A stretch of DNA of 64,000 nucleotides from Trueperaceae bacterium (GCA_030147925.1 JASBUK010000099.1:1-64000), one strand, 5' to 3'. Shown: positions 50,936-59,593, counted from the stretch's first letter. Notes: generated by a model from the sequence alone, not told the origin. Numbers and translations: made by a program.

Positions 50936-52033
50936 TCAAGCCAGACGCTCGGAGAGATTATGGCCACTGGAGACATTAAAGTCTCCGATGACTACACAAT
51001 TACGCCCATTTTGCTTGGCACCGTATAGCGACTGATCGGCCCGTTTGATCATCAGCGTCAGGGTGTCATCGGGCTGATAGCTGGCAATGCCAAAACTGGC
51101 GCTCAGCCAACCTGGACCCTTAAACGGCTCGGCATTAACAGCCTTGCGAATGCGCTCGGTTATATGACAGGCTTCTTCCGGACTCGTCTCCGGCAAGAGG
51201 ATGACAAATTCCTCACCGCCCCAGCGAATTAAGCGATCCGCCTTGCGCAAATACCCTTCTACTCGCTTAGCCAACTCACGCAATACGCCATCACCTACGT
51301 CGTGGCCGTGGTTATCATTGACTCGTTTGAAGTGATCAAGGTCAAAAACTACCACGGAAAAATCATGTTTGTAGCGCTCCACCCGCTCGATTTCATAGTT
51401 GATAAGCTCTTCACCTGCTCGCCGGTTTGGTAAGCCGGTAAGTGAGTCGGCGTGGGCTAAGTGGTGCATTCGGTAGTACTGCTGTCTGATGGTGGCAAAG
51501 CTAAAGATAAAGGCAATATAGGCCAGGCTGGAAATATAAAATTGCAAGACAAAACCTATAGCGTCGGGATCGACACCATTTGCTATTAGCACGGGCAGAC
51601 CTCGCCAGAAACCAAGCAGCAGCATGGCAACAAAGGTTGTGATAGAAACCCAAACAGCTACACGCAACTTCCAATTGGCAAAAGCGATCAGGTAAAGCAA
51701 TGAAAACCAGTAGGTAGCCTCGCTAAGGCCATGGTTGACCGGCAAATAAACACGAAACTGATATTCCAAAGATAGCAGCGCATAGCCAGCCAACACTACA
51801 TAGCCTGCACCCTGCGTAAAACTAAGGCTTTCAGGTCGCAACCACAAAATCAGGGTCAGGACCAAAAAGCTAACTCCCATAAGAGGCAAAGCCCAGGCAT
51901 CTAAAGGCTCAGGCGCACCCTGGCGTATTTGGACCAGACGTGCCAGCAACACCGCTACCGTGCCTACCGGCAAGAGCACCAGTGCAATACGGCGCTTAAG
52001 AGCGTTTAAAGGGTGGTCTAGTCCGCGAATCAT
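50936..52033 (-). CDS. Membrane-bound GGDEF diguanylate cyclase
   Basis: A 365-residue protein with six hydrophobic segments (about 15-190) and a C-terminal GGDEF domain (about 205-350). The active-site motif is GGEEF (RWGGEEFVILLPE) with an inhibitory RxxD site five residues before it (RKAD). Metal-site Asp in VVVFDLDHFKRVND. It should make c-di-GMP and be product-inhibited. The input region is a plain membrane sensor without a recognised ligand domain. Ends 6 bases after the convergent E1-like gene. Confidence 0.92.
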   Translation of the reverse strand: MIRGLDHPLNALKRRIALVLLPVGTVAVLLARLVQIRQGAPEPLDAWALPLMGVSFLVLTLILWLRPESLSFTQGAGYVVLAGYALLSLEYQFRVYLPVNHGLSEATYWFSLLYLIAFANWKLRVAVWVSITTFVAMLLLGFWRGLPVLIANGVDPDAIGFVLQFYISSLAYIAFIFSFATIRQQYYRMHHLAHADSLTGLPNRRAGEELINYEIERVERYKHDFSVVVFDLDHFKRVNDNHGHDVGDGVLRELAKRVEGYLRKADRLIRWGGEEFVILLPETSPEEACHITERIRKAVNAEPFKGPGWLSASFGIASYQPDDTLTLMIKRADQSLYGAKQNGRNCVVIGDFNVSSGHNLSERLA

Positions 52034-52171
52034 TAGATTATTTAAGCTCCTTTGTGAAGCCTAAGGGGAAACAATTTGATTATAACGGCAAAAGCGTTTT
52101 TTGCCATGGGCAAATACCCAAATCGTCAATCAAACTAAAGAAAATCGGTAAAACCTCGAATTTAAGGGAGT

Positions 52172-52369
52172 TTAATCTTCCTCTTGCAGTTCACGAGAAC
52201 GCTGCCAGTTTTTAGTAAATGTCTCCAAGCTAGGAAAGCCCGAAGCGCGCATAATACCTGCCGGCAAGCCACTATAGTCGCAGTTTGGACAGTTTATCTT
52301 CTCATCTTTATCGGCCTCTGAGGGGAAAACATGTCCGCAATTCCCACACATCACCTGGGGTTTGAGCAC
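52172..52369 (-). CDS. Small zinc-ribbon protein
   Basis: A 65-residue protein with two Cys pairs (CGNC at 8-11, CPNC at about 27-30) forming a zinc ribbon of the FmdB/hydrogenase-maturation-like size, followed by a short helical tail (TFTKNWQRSRELQEED). GTG 52369 follows AGGAGG. Eight bases after the RNase R stop, so likely co-transcribed with it; function unknown, RNA or protein contact possible. Confidence 0.75.
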   Translation of the reverse strand: MLKPQVMCGNCGHVFPSEADKDEKINCPNCDYSGLPAGIMRASGFPSLETFTKNWQRSRELQEED

Positions 52370-52377
52370 AAATCCTC

Positions 52378-54711
52378 CTATTTTTTGTGATGCTCGGCAA
52401 AGACCAACACGCGCCGCCTGCGTTTAACAGCTGTCACTTCTGTGGGGGCCTGCTGTTTTTCGGGTATGGCGCGGGACTTTTCGTTTGGCTCGAGCCCAAC
52501 CTGAGTCGAAGCTCGAGCGGCCTGCAAAGGGTTTTTTAGCTGCTTGGGCGCCGGGCTTAAATTCTTGACCGGCTCCTCTACTTCGGCTGGCAAATCCATG
52601 TGTCCAGGAATCAAGTCAATCTGACGAATCGTCGGATTGGCACTAAGAATCTTGACGCTGATGCGATCTCCCAATCTGAATTTGTTTCGACTGTGCTTAC
52701 CCATGAGCATCATGGCATCTTCAAGATAAACGTAATAGTCGTCTTCTAATTGTGAGACATGAATCAATCCCTCGACCCCGTTGGGCAAGCTGGCAAAGAT
52801 ACCAAAATTGGTGATGCCGGAAATGATCCCTGGGAAGGCCTCGCCACGGTGCTCTTTGGCCCAGCGGGCGTGATAATAGCGGGTGAGGTCACGCTCGGCG
52901 TCTTCGGCGTTGCGCTCACGCTCACTGGTATGCTCGGCCAGACCAGGAAAATCACCCTTCATACGCTCTTTTAAGGTCGGCGACAAGCGGTGTTGCAACA
53001 TGGCCCTCAGCGCCCGGTGCACCACCAGGTCAGGATAACGCCGGATGGGGCTGGTAAAGTGCAGATAGCTCTCAAAAGCCAGACCAAAATGCCCTAAGTC
53101 TTCGGCGCTATAACGCGCCTGCTTTAGCGAACGCAGCAGCAAGGTGTTAATCAATTGGGCTTCGGGTTTACCTGCCGCTTGGCGCAAAATCGTCTGTAAG
53201 TCCTGTGGTCCGGCACTTTCAAGGTCAAGTTTGTAACCAAGTTTGCCCAGAGCCTTTTGCAAGGTTTGAATCTTCTCGCGCGAGGGGTCTTCATGTACCC
53301 GAAAAAGCGCGGGGATATCACGTTTGCGCAATTCTTGCGCCACTAAGCGATTTGCCAGCAACATCAGCTCCTCGACTAGTTGCCGTGCGTCATTAGACCT
53401 AACCGGCATAACATGCAAAGCGCCTTCATCGTCAACATCGACCTTGGCCTCGGTAAAGTCAAATTCCAGTGCTCCGCTGCCGATACGCTGCTGGCGCAAG
53501 GTCTTGGTGAGTTTAAGCAGCAACTTAATATCGCGCTCGAGCTTACGTTTACCCTGGGGTAAGCGCCCACCATCGGCAAAAGCCTGCACTTGCTCATAGG
53601 TCAAGCGGGCATTGCTTTCGATAATCGTCTCTTTGAACTTAACTCCTTTAACTTCACCGCTGCGAGTTATGTCCACTGAGACCGATAAGGCTAATCTGGC
53701 CTCGGCTTCAACCAACGAACAAATACCGTTGCTCAGTTCCTCAGGAAGCATCGGCAAAACCCGCCCGGGCAGATAAACGCTGCTGGCCCGTTCCTTGGCC
53801 TCCTTGTCCAAACTGGTGCCTTCCGCCACATAGTAAGAGACATCGGCAATGTGCACACCAACGCGCAGCAAACCGTTTTTACCTTGACCTTTAAGGCGCT
53901 CTACAGAAATGGCATCGTCAAAGTCTTTGGCATCCACTCCATCTACGGTAAAGGTGGGAACGAGCCGCAAGTCGGTACGCCCCGCCATCATCTCACCGCT
54001 TACAGTTGGCGGTACGGCTTTGGCCTCAGCTAAGGTTTCCGGCTCAAAGACATCTTTTAGACCGTATTTAACGATTACCGCCCGGGTCTCAACCTCGGGG
54101 TTTTCACCTTCACCCAAATACTCTTCAACGGCAGCAAAAGGTTCTTTTTCACCAGAGGTTTCCGGCCAGACAATTTTGCCGACTATCCGCGAACCGGCCT
54201 CAAGTTTGCCCACCGACTCCGGCAAGAGCAAAATACGCTCGCGCAGTTTGGGCGAATCAGGGCGCAAGATAGCGTAGCCGCGAGCATACTCCAGCGTCCC
54301 TACCACACGAATATGCTTGCGCTCCAAAATGCGCACGATTTCGCCGCTGATGCGGCCATTATCACTTTTTAGCGGGTTGGGCCGCGCCATCACTTTATCG
54401 CCGTCCCAGGCACCGGCCAACCGGTCAGCGGGAATAAAGAGGTCTTTTTCCCCCTCTTGGTCCGGGATTACAAAACCATATCCCCCGGCTGTTACCTGCA
54501 AACGCCCCAGCATTAAGTTCATCTCCTGCGGCAGGCCATAGCTGCTCCGCCGCGTGCGCACCAGCCGCCCCTCATTAGCCAGGGCGCTAAGCTCACGGCG
54601 CAAGTTGGCGCGGTCACCTATTTTTAGCCGCTTTTGAATATCCTGGACATGCCAGGGTTTTTCAGGATGATCCTGAAAAAACTTAAAAAGCTCTTCTCTA
54701 TCTATCATCAT
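52378..54711 (-). CDS. rnr: Ribonuclease R
   Basis: A 777-residue 3'-5' exoribonuclease of the RNB family. N-terminal winged helix (about 1-60), cold-shock domains (about 65-230), RNB catalytic domain (about 245-580) with the metal-binding Asp cluster in DGVDAKDFDDAISV, S1 domain (about 625-710, FPGIISGITNFGIFASL) and a basic tail (KRRRRVLVFAEHHKK). Two adjacent ATGs exist; TAGACT is 4 or 7 bases upstream of them, and the second (54708) fits a leaderless start better. Confidence 0.93.
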   Translation of the reverse strand: MMIDREELFKFFQDHPEKPWHVQDIQKRLKIGDRANLRRELSALANEGRLVRTRRSSYGLPQEMNLMLGRLQVTAGGYGFVIPDQEGEKDLFIPADRLAGAWDGDKVMARPNPLKSDNGRISGEIVRILERKHIRVVGTLEYARGYAILRPDSPKLRERILLLPESVGKLEAGSRIVGKIVWPETSGEKEPFAAVEEYLGEGENPEVETRAVIVKYGLKDVFEPETLAEAKAVPPTVSGEMMAGRTDLRLVPTFTVDGVDAKDFDDAISVERLKGQGKNGLLRVGVHIADVSYYVAEGTSLDKEAKERASSVYLPGRVLPMLPEELSNGICSLVEAEARLALSVSVDITRSGEVKGVKFKETIIESNARLTYEQVQAFADGGRLPQGKRKLERDIKLLLKLTKTLRQQRIGSGALEFDFTEAKVDVDDEGALHVMPVRSNDARQLVEELMLLANRLVAQELRKRDIPALFRVHEDPSREKIQTLQKALGKLGYKLDLESAGPQDLQTILRQAAGKPEAQLINTLLLRSLKQARYSAEDLGHFGLAFESYLHFTSPIRRYPDLVVHRALRAMLQHRLSPTLKERMKGDFPGLAEHTSERERNAEDAERDLTRYYHARWAKEHRGEAFPGIISGITNFGIFASLPNGVEGLIHVSQLEDDYYVYLEDAMMLMGKHSRNKFRLGDRISVKILSANPTIRQIDLIPGHMDLPAEVEEPVKNLSPAPKQLKNPLQAARASTQVGLEPNEKSRAIPEKQQAPTEVTAVKRRRRVLVFAEHHKK

Positions 54712-54846
54712 GCTCAGTCTAGCGCTTTTTTGCTGGACTCAGCGCTAAGCGCTATCATGTGCGGTGGAAGTTTTGTACCGCCGGTTTAGGATATTTGCCA
54801 TGAATGTTCTGAGCTAAGATTTAGACAGCATAAGATTGGAGTTATA

Positions 54847-55002
54847 ATGAATCTACAATCTATCCTCAGTTTGATTGTGCTCATAGTCATACTGTATGTG
54901 GCTTTTCGAGTTGGCGCGTTTTTAATCAAGGTTTTACTTGGTCTGGCTGCTATTGGTTTAGTTATCTGGTTGGTGATGCAGCTATTTAACAGCAGTAGCT
55001 AG
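54847..55002 (+). CDS. Small membrane protein (51 residues)
   Basis: A short gene with GGAG five bases before ATG 54847. The product has two hydrophobic stretches (LSLIVLIVILYVAF and VLLGLAAIGLVIWLVM) joined by a short turn with Arg and Lys, then a polar tail. It looks like a hairpin membrane protein of unknown role. Divergent from rnr; followed within 10 bases by heptad array 5. Confidence 0.6.
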   Translation: MNLQSILSLIVLIVILYVAFRVGAFLIKVLLGLAAIGLVIWLVMQLFNSSS

Positions 55003-55006
55003 GTTT

Positions 55007-55135
55007 GAGTAAGTAGTTGGTAGTAAGTGGGAGGTAGAAATTTTATCCACCAACTACTGACTACCAACCACTTTGATAAAGCGCCGGTTTTGTGAGTTTT
55101 TGTTGCGTGAACAGCTCCTCACACCTCACAGCTTA
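55007..55135. repeat. Heptad repeat array 5 (fold-back)
   Basis: Left arm on plus strand GTAGTTG GTAGTAA GTGGGAG GTAG; right arm (55050-55075) is its near-complement, reading on the minus strand GTGGTTG GTAGTCA GTAGTTG GTGG. The two arms pair over about 27 bases with few mismatches. A further unit pair (GTGAGGT GTGAGGA on the minus strand) lies at 55112-55126. Confidence 0.75.
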
Positions 55136-55358
55136 TCCCTCTCGTTAGTAAGGTGAACTATCAACAAGGTCGGGTTGAATCGTAGCTAACTCGGTGCTCT
55201 ATTCATTTTTTTCATCAGTTTCCCAGCAAAAGCACCTATAACCTTGCCCTATAATTCATTGCAAGCGAAAGCTTACGTTTAAGAGTTGGGCAGTTATGTC
55301 GTGGTTTAGTAGCACAAATTTTGTCACGGCGAGGATGACAATTCAGTAAGGAGCATAT
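55136..55358. other. Upstream region of the cupredoxin gene
   Basis: About 220 bases without a gene. A consensus TATAAT at 55250-55255 could serve the cupredoxin gene (5' UTR of about 95 bases), but no matching -35 box is seen. A short inverted segment AAGCGAAAGCTT lies at 55263-55274. Confidence 0.35.
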
Positions 55359-55925
55359 ATGAAGCATATAAATCACAACTACGCCAAAAGATCAAAGCGA
55401 TTGCTGCTACCGTTATTTTTATTGTTGAGCGGCCTGGTATTAGCAGCCTGCAATCCTGCTAACAACGCGGATAATTCAGCGGCAAGTAGCGGCTCGAGCC
55501 CAGGCACAGAAAGCCCGGCAGCTACTACCCCGGCTTCTAGCCCAACCGAAGAAGTCATAACCATCACCATAGACAACGTTGGCGCCACTGCCTGGCTCGT
55601 CACCACAGTCGAAGGCGCTCAGGGTATAGCCGAGCTAAATACGCAGAACACAGCCATAACGCTCGAGCCTGGGCAGCGTTACCGTTTTATCAACAACGGT
55701 GGCGGCTTCCACCCACTGGATTTTCGCGATGCTAGCGGCAACTTTTTGCTCACGCAAAACAGCGTTCAGGGTTCATTTGAAAACGATACCGAAGTTAATT
55801 TCGAGTCCGATGCCACAGGTGTGACTTTTACACTTACACCAGCCTTGGCCGAACAAATGGCGACCTATTGGTGTAGCGTCCATCCGCCTATGACCGGAGC
55901 AATAAACATAGCCAGCGGCAACTAG
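55359..55925 (+). CDS. Cupredoxin (blue-copper) lipoprotein
   Basis: A 188-residue lipoprotein with lipobox VLAAC (Cys 31), a Ser/Pro/Thr-rich linker (about 32-65) and a cupredoxin domain. Type 1 copper ligands are all present: H118 (GGGFHPLDF), C172, H175 and M178 (YWCSVHPPMTG). It should carry single electrons at the outer face of the cytoplasmic membrane, or on the outer-membrane side. AAGGAG before ATG. Followed at once by heptad array 6. Confidence 0.85.
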   Translation: MKHINHNYAKRSKRLLLPLFLLLSGLVLAACNPANNADNSAASSGSSPGTESPAATTPASSPTEEVITITIDNVGATAWLVTTVEGAQGIAELNTQNTAITLEPGQRYRFINNGGGFHPLDFRDASGNFLLTQNSVQGSFENDTEVNFESDATGVTFTLTPALAEQMATYWCSVHPPMTGAINIASGN

Positions 55926-56106
55926 AGTAAAAAGTAGAAAGTAACAAGAGGAAAGTGGGGATTTTCTAGAGGTGGCAAGAATCAGACATTTGGAATTTGT
56001 CAATTGACCGCAAACCTCCAAATTAACTCGGTGAGGCGACTTTCTAGAAATGCGTTTCTACCCGCCACTCACTACAAACCACAAACTACTGACTACTAAC
56101 CACCTT
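55925..56106. repeat. Heptad repeat array 6 (fold-back)
   Basis: Left arm GTAAAAA GTAGAAA GTAACAA GAGGAAA GTGGGG directly at the cupredoxin stop. Right arm (56062-56106) on the minus strand GTGGTTA GTAGTCA GTAGTTT GTGGTTT GTAGTGA GTGG, six units. The centre contains two TTTCTAGA-like segments (TTTTCTAGAGG, TTTCTAGAAATG). Confidence 0.75.
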
Positions 56107-56115
56107 TTTAAAGAG

Positions 56116-56149
56116 CATCCTGGAGTACTCTCCAGGGTGTTTGCTTTGC
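56116..56149 (+). terminator. Terminator before the trpS leader
   Basis: Ten-base stem CATCCTGGAG/CTCCAGGGTG (one G-U pair) with a TACT loop, followed by TTTGCTTTGCT. It insulates the trpS promoter from the cupredoxin gene. Confidence 0.65.
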
Positions 56150-56151
56150 TC

Positions 56152-56180
56152 TTGCCCCAAAACTTTAATGGAGCTATATT
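56152..56180 (+). promoter_or_regulatory. trpS leader promoter
   Basis: TTGCCC-N17-TATATT. The transcript should begin near 56187-56190, at or just before the ATG of the leader peptide, so this message is leaderless. Confidence 0.65.
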
Positions 56181-56189
56181 TGTTTTTAG

Positions 56190-56276
56190 ATGAAGACTGT
56201 CATTTTCCATAGTCGAAGCTCAAACCTGGCTCTTGCCGTTTGGTGGCACTGTGGGCGATGGCGTCGTTTTGTTTAA
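56190..56276 (+). CDS. Trp leader peptide controlling trpS
   Basis: A 28-codon frame (starting MKTVIFHSRS) contains adjacent Trp codons 18-19 (56241-56246) and a third at codon 24 (56259-56261), against an average of about one Trp in 80 residues in proteins. It ends at TAA 56274-56276, 13 bases before a terminator hairpin. Three Trp codons in seven, the terminator and an alternative hairpin make this a classical attenuator leader. Stalling at codons 18-19 leaves 56259-56263 (TGGCG) free to pair with 56290-56294 (CGCCA) and so block the terminator. Confidence 0.8.
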   Translation: MKTVIFHSRSSNLALAVWWHCGRWRRFV

Positions 56277-56288
56277 TCTTGACGTCTT

Positions 56289-56316
56289 GCGCCAGCTAAA
56301 CTGCTGGCGTTTTTTT
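56289..56316 (+). terminator. Attenuator terminator of trpS
   Basis: Stem CGCCAGC (56290-56296) with GCTGGCG (56303-56309), loop of six bases, followed by seven T. The left arm can instead pair with the third-Trp-codon region of the leader peptide (56259-56263), giving mutually exclusive terminator and antiterminator structures. Confidence 0.8.
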
Positions 56317-56360
56317 ATTCACCCACAACAAGCGCAACAGCAGACTTCATAGGAGTTTTT

Positions 56361-57356
56361 ATGTTAAAACGCATTCTTACCGGTGACAGACCCACCGGCC
56401 AACTGCACATAGGTCATTACTTTGGCGCACTCACAGACCGGGTTGCTTTGCAAGATAAGTTTGAGACCTATGTACTCATTGCCGATGTTCAAGCACTAAC
56501 CGACAACTTCAACCACCCTGAGATTGTCCGCCAAAACGTTCTTGAGGTAGCTCTGGACAATCTAGCAGTGGGCATTGACCCGACCAAATCCACCTTTGCC
56601 ATTCAATCCCTCATACCCGAAATTGCCGAACTAACCGTGTTTTACTCAAACTTAGTCACTATTTCCAGACTTCAGCAAAATCCCACAGTTAAAAGCGAAA
56701 TCAAAGAAAAGCAATTGTTGTTTAAAAACTCAGTAACTTATGGTTTTCTAGGTTATCCAGTCAGTCAAGCTGCCGATATCACTATTTTTGAGGCCGATCT
56801 GGTACCAGTCGGTGCAGACCAACTGCCACAGCTCGAGCAAACCCGGGAAATCGTCAGAAAGTTCAACCAGATTTATGGCCTCATCCTAAAAGAGCCTCAG
56901 GCCAGACTCAGTAACTTTCCCCGAATAAAGGGTTTAGATGGCAATAAGAAAATGTCTAAGAGTTTGGCTAACGCTATCTACCTTGCTGATAATCCCAAGG
57001 TGATTCAAGAAAAGGTGATGTCTGCCGTTACCGATCCAGCTAAGGTGCGGCTTAGGGATAAAGGAAGGCCTGAGGTCTGCACCGCCTATGACTATCACAA
57101 GATGTTTAGTGGAGATGAGTTACGCACAATTACTCAAGAGTGTCGTGCTGGAAACAGAGGCTGCGTCTTTTGCAAAGAGCAATTATCGCAAAATATAAAC
57201 ACCAAGCTGGCTCCTATTCGCGAAAAGCGGCAGAGTTTCGCCAGCCAACCCAAGACCGTCAAAGAGATGTTGCTCAGTGGTACCGCCAAAGCACGAAGCG
57301 TCGCCCAAAAAACCATGTTACGGGTCAAAGAAAGCATGCTTTTGGTTTACCCTTAG
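56361..57356 (+). CDS. trpS: Tryptophanyl-tRNA synthetase
   Basis: A 331-residue class I synthetase. HIGH motif (PTGQLHIGHYFG, HIGH at 16-19), AADI-like segment QAADITIFEADLVPVGADQ and the KMSKS loop (GNKKMSKSLANA, about 195). Length matches bacterial TrpRS. AGGAG precedes the ATG. Expression is very likely controlled by tryptophan-sensitive attenuation through the leader peptide upstream: low charged tRNA(Trp) would raise synthetase output. Confidence 0.94.
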   Translation: MLKRILTGDRPTGQLHIGHYFGALTDRVALQDKFETYVLIADVQALTDNFNHPEIVRQNVLEVALDNLAVGIDPTKSTFAIQSLIPEIAELTVFYSNLVTISRLQQNPTVKSEIKEKQLLFKNSVTYGFLGYPVSQAADITIFEADLVPVGADQLPQLEQTREIVRKFNQIYGLILKEPQARLSNFPRIKGLDGNKKMSKSLANAIYLADNPKVIQEKVMSAVTDPAKVRLRDKGRPEVCTAYDYHKMFSGDELRTITQECRAGNRGCVFCKEQLSQNINTKLAPIREKRQSFASQPKTVKEMLLSGTAKARSVAQKTMLRVKESMLLVYP

Positions 57357-57571
57357 GCAAAAAACCTAGCCAGTCAAGTTGTTGTCAGGGTTAAGCTTGC
57401 ATGAAAAGTTGGTTGAGAAAAAAGAAATGGGTAAGAACGTAACAGTAAAGCATCACTAGACAGTATTGCCTCTTACCGTGAAAAAGTTCGATTATTACCT
57501 TATTTTTAGTATCACGCTTAGTTGTGTTGTTGCGGCAAGTCTTATTCGGGCATCAGTGAAATTTCCCCAAG

Positions 57572-57608
57572 TTTCAGTATTGACTGAAATTACTGAATGA
57601 TCTATACT
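57572..57608 (+). promoter_or_regulatory. Promoter and operator of the GbsR-like regulator
   Basis: TTGACT (57580-57585)-N17-TATACT (57603-57608). The -35 box lies inside the perfect inverted repeat TTTCAGT-ATTG-ACTGAAA (57572-57589), with a further half (TTACTGAA) just downstream. This arrangement fits autorepression by the encoded regulator. Confidence 0.65.
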
Positions 57609-57628
57609 CACAGGCATTGGAGGTGAAA

Positions 57629-58126
57629 ATGCCTCAAGTCACAGAAAAAAAGCTGGCCTTTATCGAGGAAATGGGGCTGGCACTTGAAGGCTTTGGTCTA
57701 TCTCGGATGGCTGGTCGAGTACTTGGCGCACTCCTAGTGGCCGACCCACCGGAACAATCTGCTGAAGAACTAGCCGAATTGCTACAAGCCAGTCGGGGGT
57801 CAATAAGTGGCAGCACCCGCATGCTAGAAACCCTGGGTATCATCGAGCGCATCAGCAAGCCAGGTGAACGACGGGACTATTTTCGCAACAAACCAAATGC
57901 CTGGTACGAAACCGCCAAAAAAGAATTTGCCGCCATCAGCCAGTTTCGTCAGCTCACCGAAAAAGGCATTGCACTCATTGATTCCAATGATCCGGAAGTG
58001 CTGCGAGGTTTGAATGACATGCGTGACTTTTTGATCTTTTGGGAACGCGAGTTTCCCAAGGTATTTGAGCGCTGGGAAAGCGAGTCTAAAGAGCGAAACA
58101 CTGAACTCCAGGCAAGTGTTTCTTGA
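57629..58126 (+). CDS. GbsR/MarR-family transcriptional regulator
   Basis: A 165-residue winged-helix regulator. The DNA-binding core (about 22-95) has RMAGRVLGALLVADPPEQSAEELAELLQAS and RGSISGSTRMLETLGIIERIS (both split here), typical of the GbsR branch, with the wing GERRDYFRNK. The C-terminal half is helical and probably dimerises. ATG 57629 is chosen because GGAGG lies just before it; an upstream TTG overlaps the binding site. It heads the export operon and probably represses it. Confidence 0.88.
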   Translation: MPQVTEKKLAFIEEMGLALEGFGLSRMAGRVLGALLVADPPEQSAEELAELLQASRGSISGSTRMLETLGIIERISKPGERRDYFRNKPNAWYETAKKEFAAISQFRQLTEKGIALIDSNDPEVLRGLNDMRDFLIFWEREFPKVFERWESESKERNTELQASVS

Positions 58127-58202
58127 CAGGCAAAGAGGGCCGGGATTAAAGTAAAATCATGGTTTTAGGTATCCCTAATATTTTTATAAGGAGTTCATAA
58201 AC

Positions 58203-58238
58203 ATGTTACAAGACCCCTTTGGGAAAGGAATAATATGA
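58203..58238 (+). CDS. Eleven-residue open frame coupled to the export permease
   Basis: ATG 58203 follows a strong AAGGAG; the frame encodes MLQDPFGKGII and its TGA overlaps the permease ATG (ATGA). Such a tiny, well-initiated frame could be a regulatory leader peptide or a translational re-initiation device for the permease, which also has its own AAAGGA. Confidence 0.35.
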   Translation: MLQDPFGKGII

Positions 58239-59515
58239 GCACCGCAACCAGCAGCCAAGCTGCCAGTGTCGCCGCTGCGCGGCAAAAAAGAGCCAGCACC
58301 GCACCGCTTTACCGGCTGGCCTGGCGCAATCTGTGGCGCAACAAACGGCGCACTACTTTGCTGATTATCGTCGTCGCCTACGCCACCTTGGCCATCATCT
58401 TTTTCTGGGGCTTTACCGATGGCTTTTTGGACTCGATCTTAAGCGGTCAGGCACGTTTTGTAAGTGCTCCCGCGATCATTAGCAACACGCAATACTTTGA
58501 AGACCCCGATCCGGAGAACGCCCTGGCAAACCTGGATTTTGTCGAAACAGCTTTAGCCACAAATCTGGTACGCGGGGTGGCCCCCAGGCTCGAATTTCCG
58601 GCCTTGCTGCGCTCGCCTTATGCTACCCAGGGCGCTCTGGTACGTGGAATAGAGCCAGGGCTCGAGCCACAAGTCAGCAATATCCCGGAGAATGTCACAG
58701 AGGGCCGTATGATTAGCGGCCCTGGTGAAGTCGTGTTGGGTAAGTCTCTGGCCGAAGATATCGACGTTAGGCTGGGCGAACGCCTGGCTATGGATGTCTC
58801 CTCGGTAGCTGGACCGCAGGCCGCTGGTCTTATCGTGGTGGGTTTGGTTGATTCTGGAATGTCAATCGTAGACGAAACTACCGTCTTAGTGAGCATCGAA
58901 GACGCTCGGCGTTTAACCGGTATCGAGACCGCCACGGGTATTGCTCTGGATATACCTTTTGGGCAAGAAGAAGCTGCCGCTAGGGCCCTAGCACCGCTCT
59001 TGCCGGAAGGCGTCAGGGCTTATCCGGTCACAGAACTACTGGGCAGCCTCCAACGCGGTCTGGCCTCGGAACGCCTGCAAATGATACCTCTGGGTCTGAT
59101 CTTCTCATTATTTGCAGCCATTACCGTCACCAGCACGGTGGTGGTCAGCGTCATGGAGCGCACCCGCGAATTTGGCGTAATCATCTCGCTGGGTTTGAGT
59201 CAATATGCCCTCTCCTGGCTGGTGACACTCGAAGCGATTTTTGCCACCTTTGTCGGCTGGCTGGCTGGTCTGGTACTGGGTTATGGCCTTAACTGGGCCT
59301 TAAACACCTGGAACATCTTAGGGCCGTTCTTGGGCAGAGTTTACGGAGATTTTCTCAGCGTTTTTGCGCTCTCTGACGAAATCTATGCCAAAGCAAGCCC
59401 CGAATACCTTATCTACGCCGGTATTACCATCGCCTTGGCAGCGCTGTTTGCTGCGCTGACCCCGGCCCGGCGGGTGCGCAACTTAAATCCTGCCGAAGCG
59501 ATGAGGTCAGAGTAA
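58235..59515 (+). CDS. FtsX/LolE-like ABC permease
   Basis: A 426-residue permease of the MacB/FtsX superfamily. A basic N-terminus and helix 1 (about 40-65), an extracytoplasmic domain of about 210 residues, then three helices at about 285-410 (LGLIFSLFAAITVTSTVVVS, LEAIFATFVGWLAGLVLGYG, YAGITIALAALFAALTPARR) and the C-terminal NPAEAMRSE. These transporters move lipids, lipoproteins or peptides by mechanotransmission rather than import. First structural gene of an operon with a LolA-like protein, a second permease and an ATPase. Confidence 0.85.
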   Translation: MSTATSSQAASVAAARQKRASTAPLYRLAWRNLWRNKRRTTLLIIVVAYATLAIIFFWGFTDGFLDSILSGQARFVSAPAIISNTQYFEDPDPENALANLDFVETALATNLVRGVAPRLEFPALLRSPYATQGALVRGIEPGLEPQVSNIPENVTEGRMISGPGEVVLGKSLAEDIDVRLGERLAMDVSSVAGPQAAGLIVVGLVDSGMSIVDETTVLVSIEDARRLTGIETATGIALDIPFGQEEAAARALAPLLPEGVRAYPVTELLGSLQRGLASERLQMIPLGLIFSLFAAITVTSTVVVSVMERTREFGVIISLGLSQYALSWLVTLEAIFATFVGWLAGLVLGYGLNWALNTWNILGPFLGRVYGDFLSVFALSDEIYAKASPEYLIYAGITIALAALFAALTPARRVRNLNPAEAMRSE

Positions 59516-59593
59516 TGCGCGCTCTTAAATTTCCAATCAGCAGAAAATCATGCGGGATTCCAAGCAGCTCCTACCAAACTACAAGAGGTAATC

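Noticed and set aside
56187-56320. T-box riboswitch before trpS
   Set aside because: GGTGGCAC resembles the T-box core and TGGC would suit tRNA(Trp), but the upstream part is far too short for a stem I with specifier loop, and the same bases encode tandem Trp codons of an open leader frame. Leader-peptide attenuation explains more.
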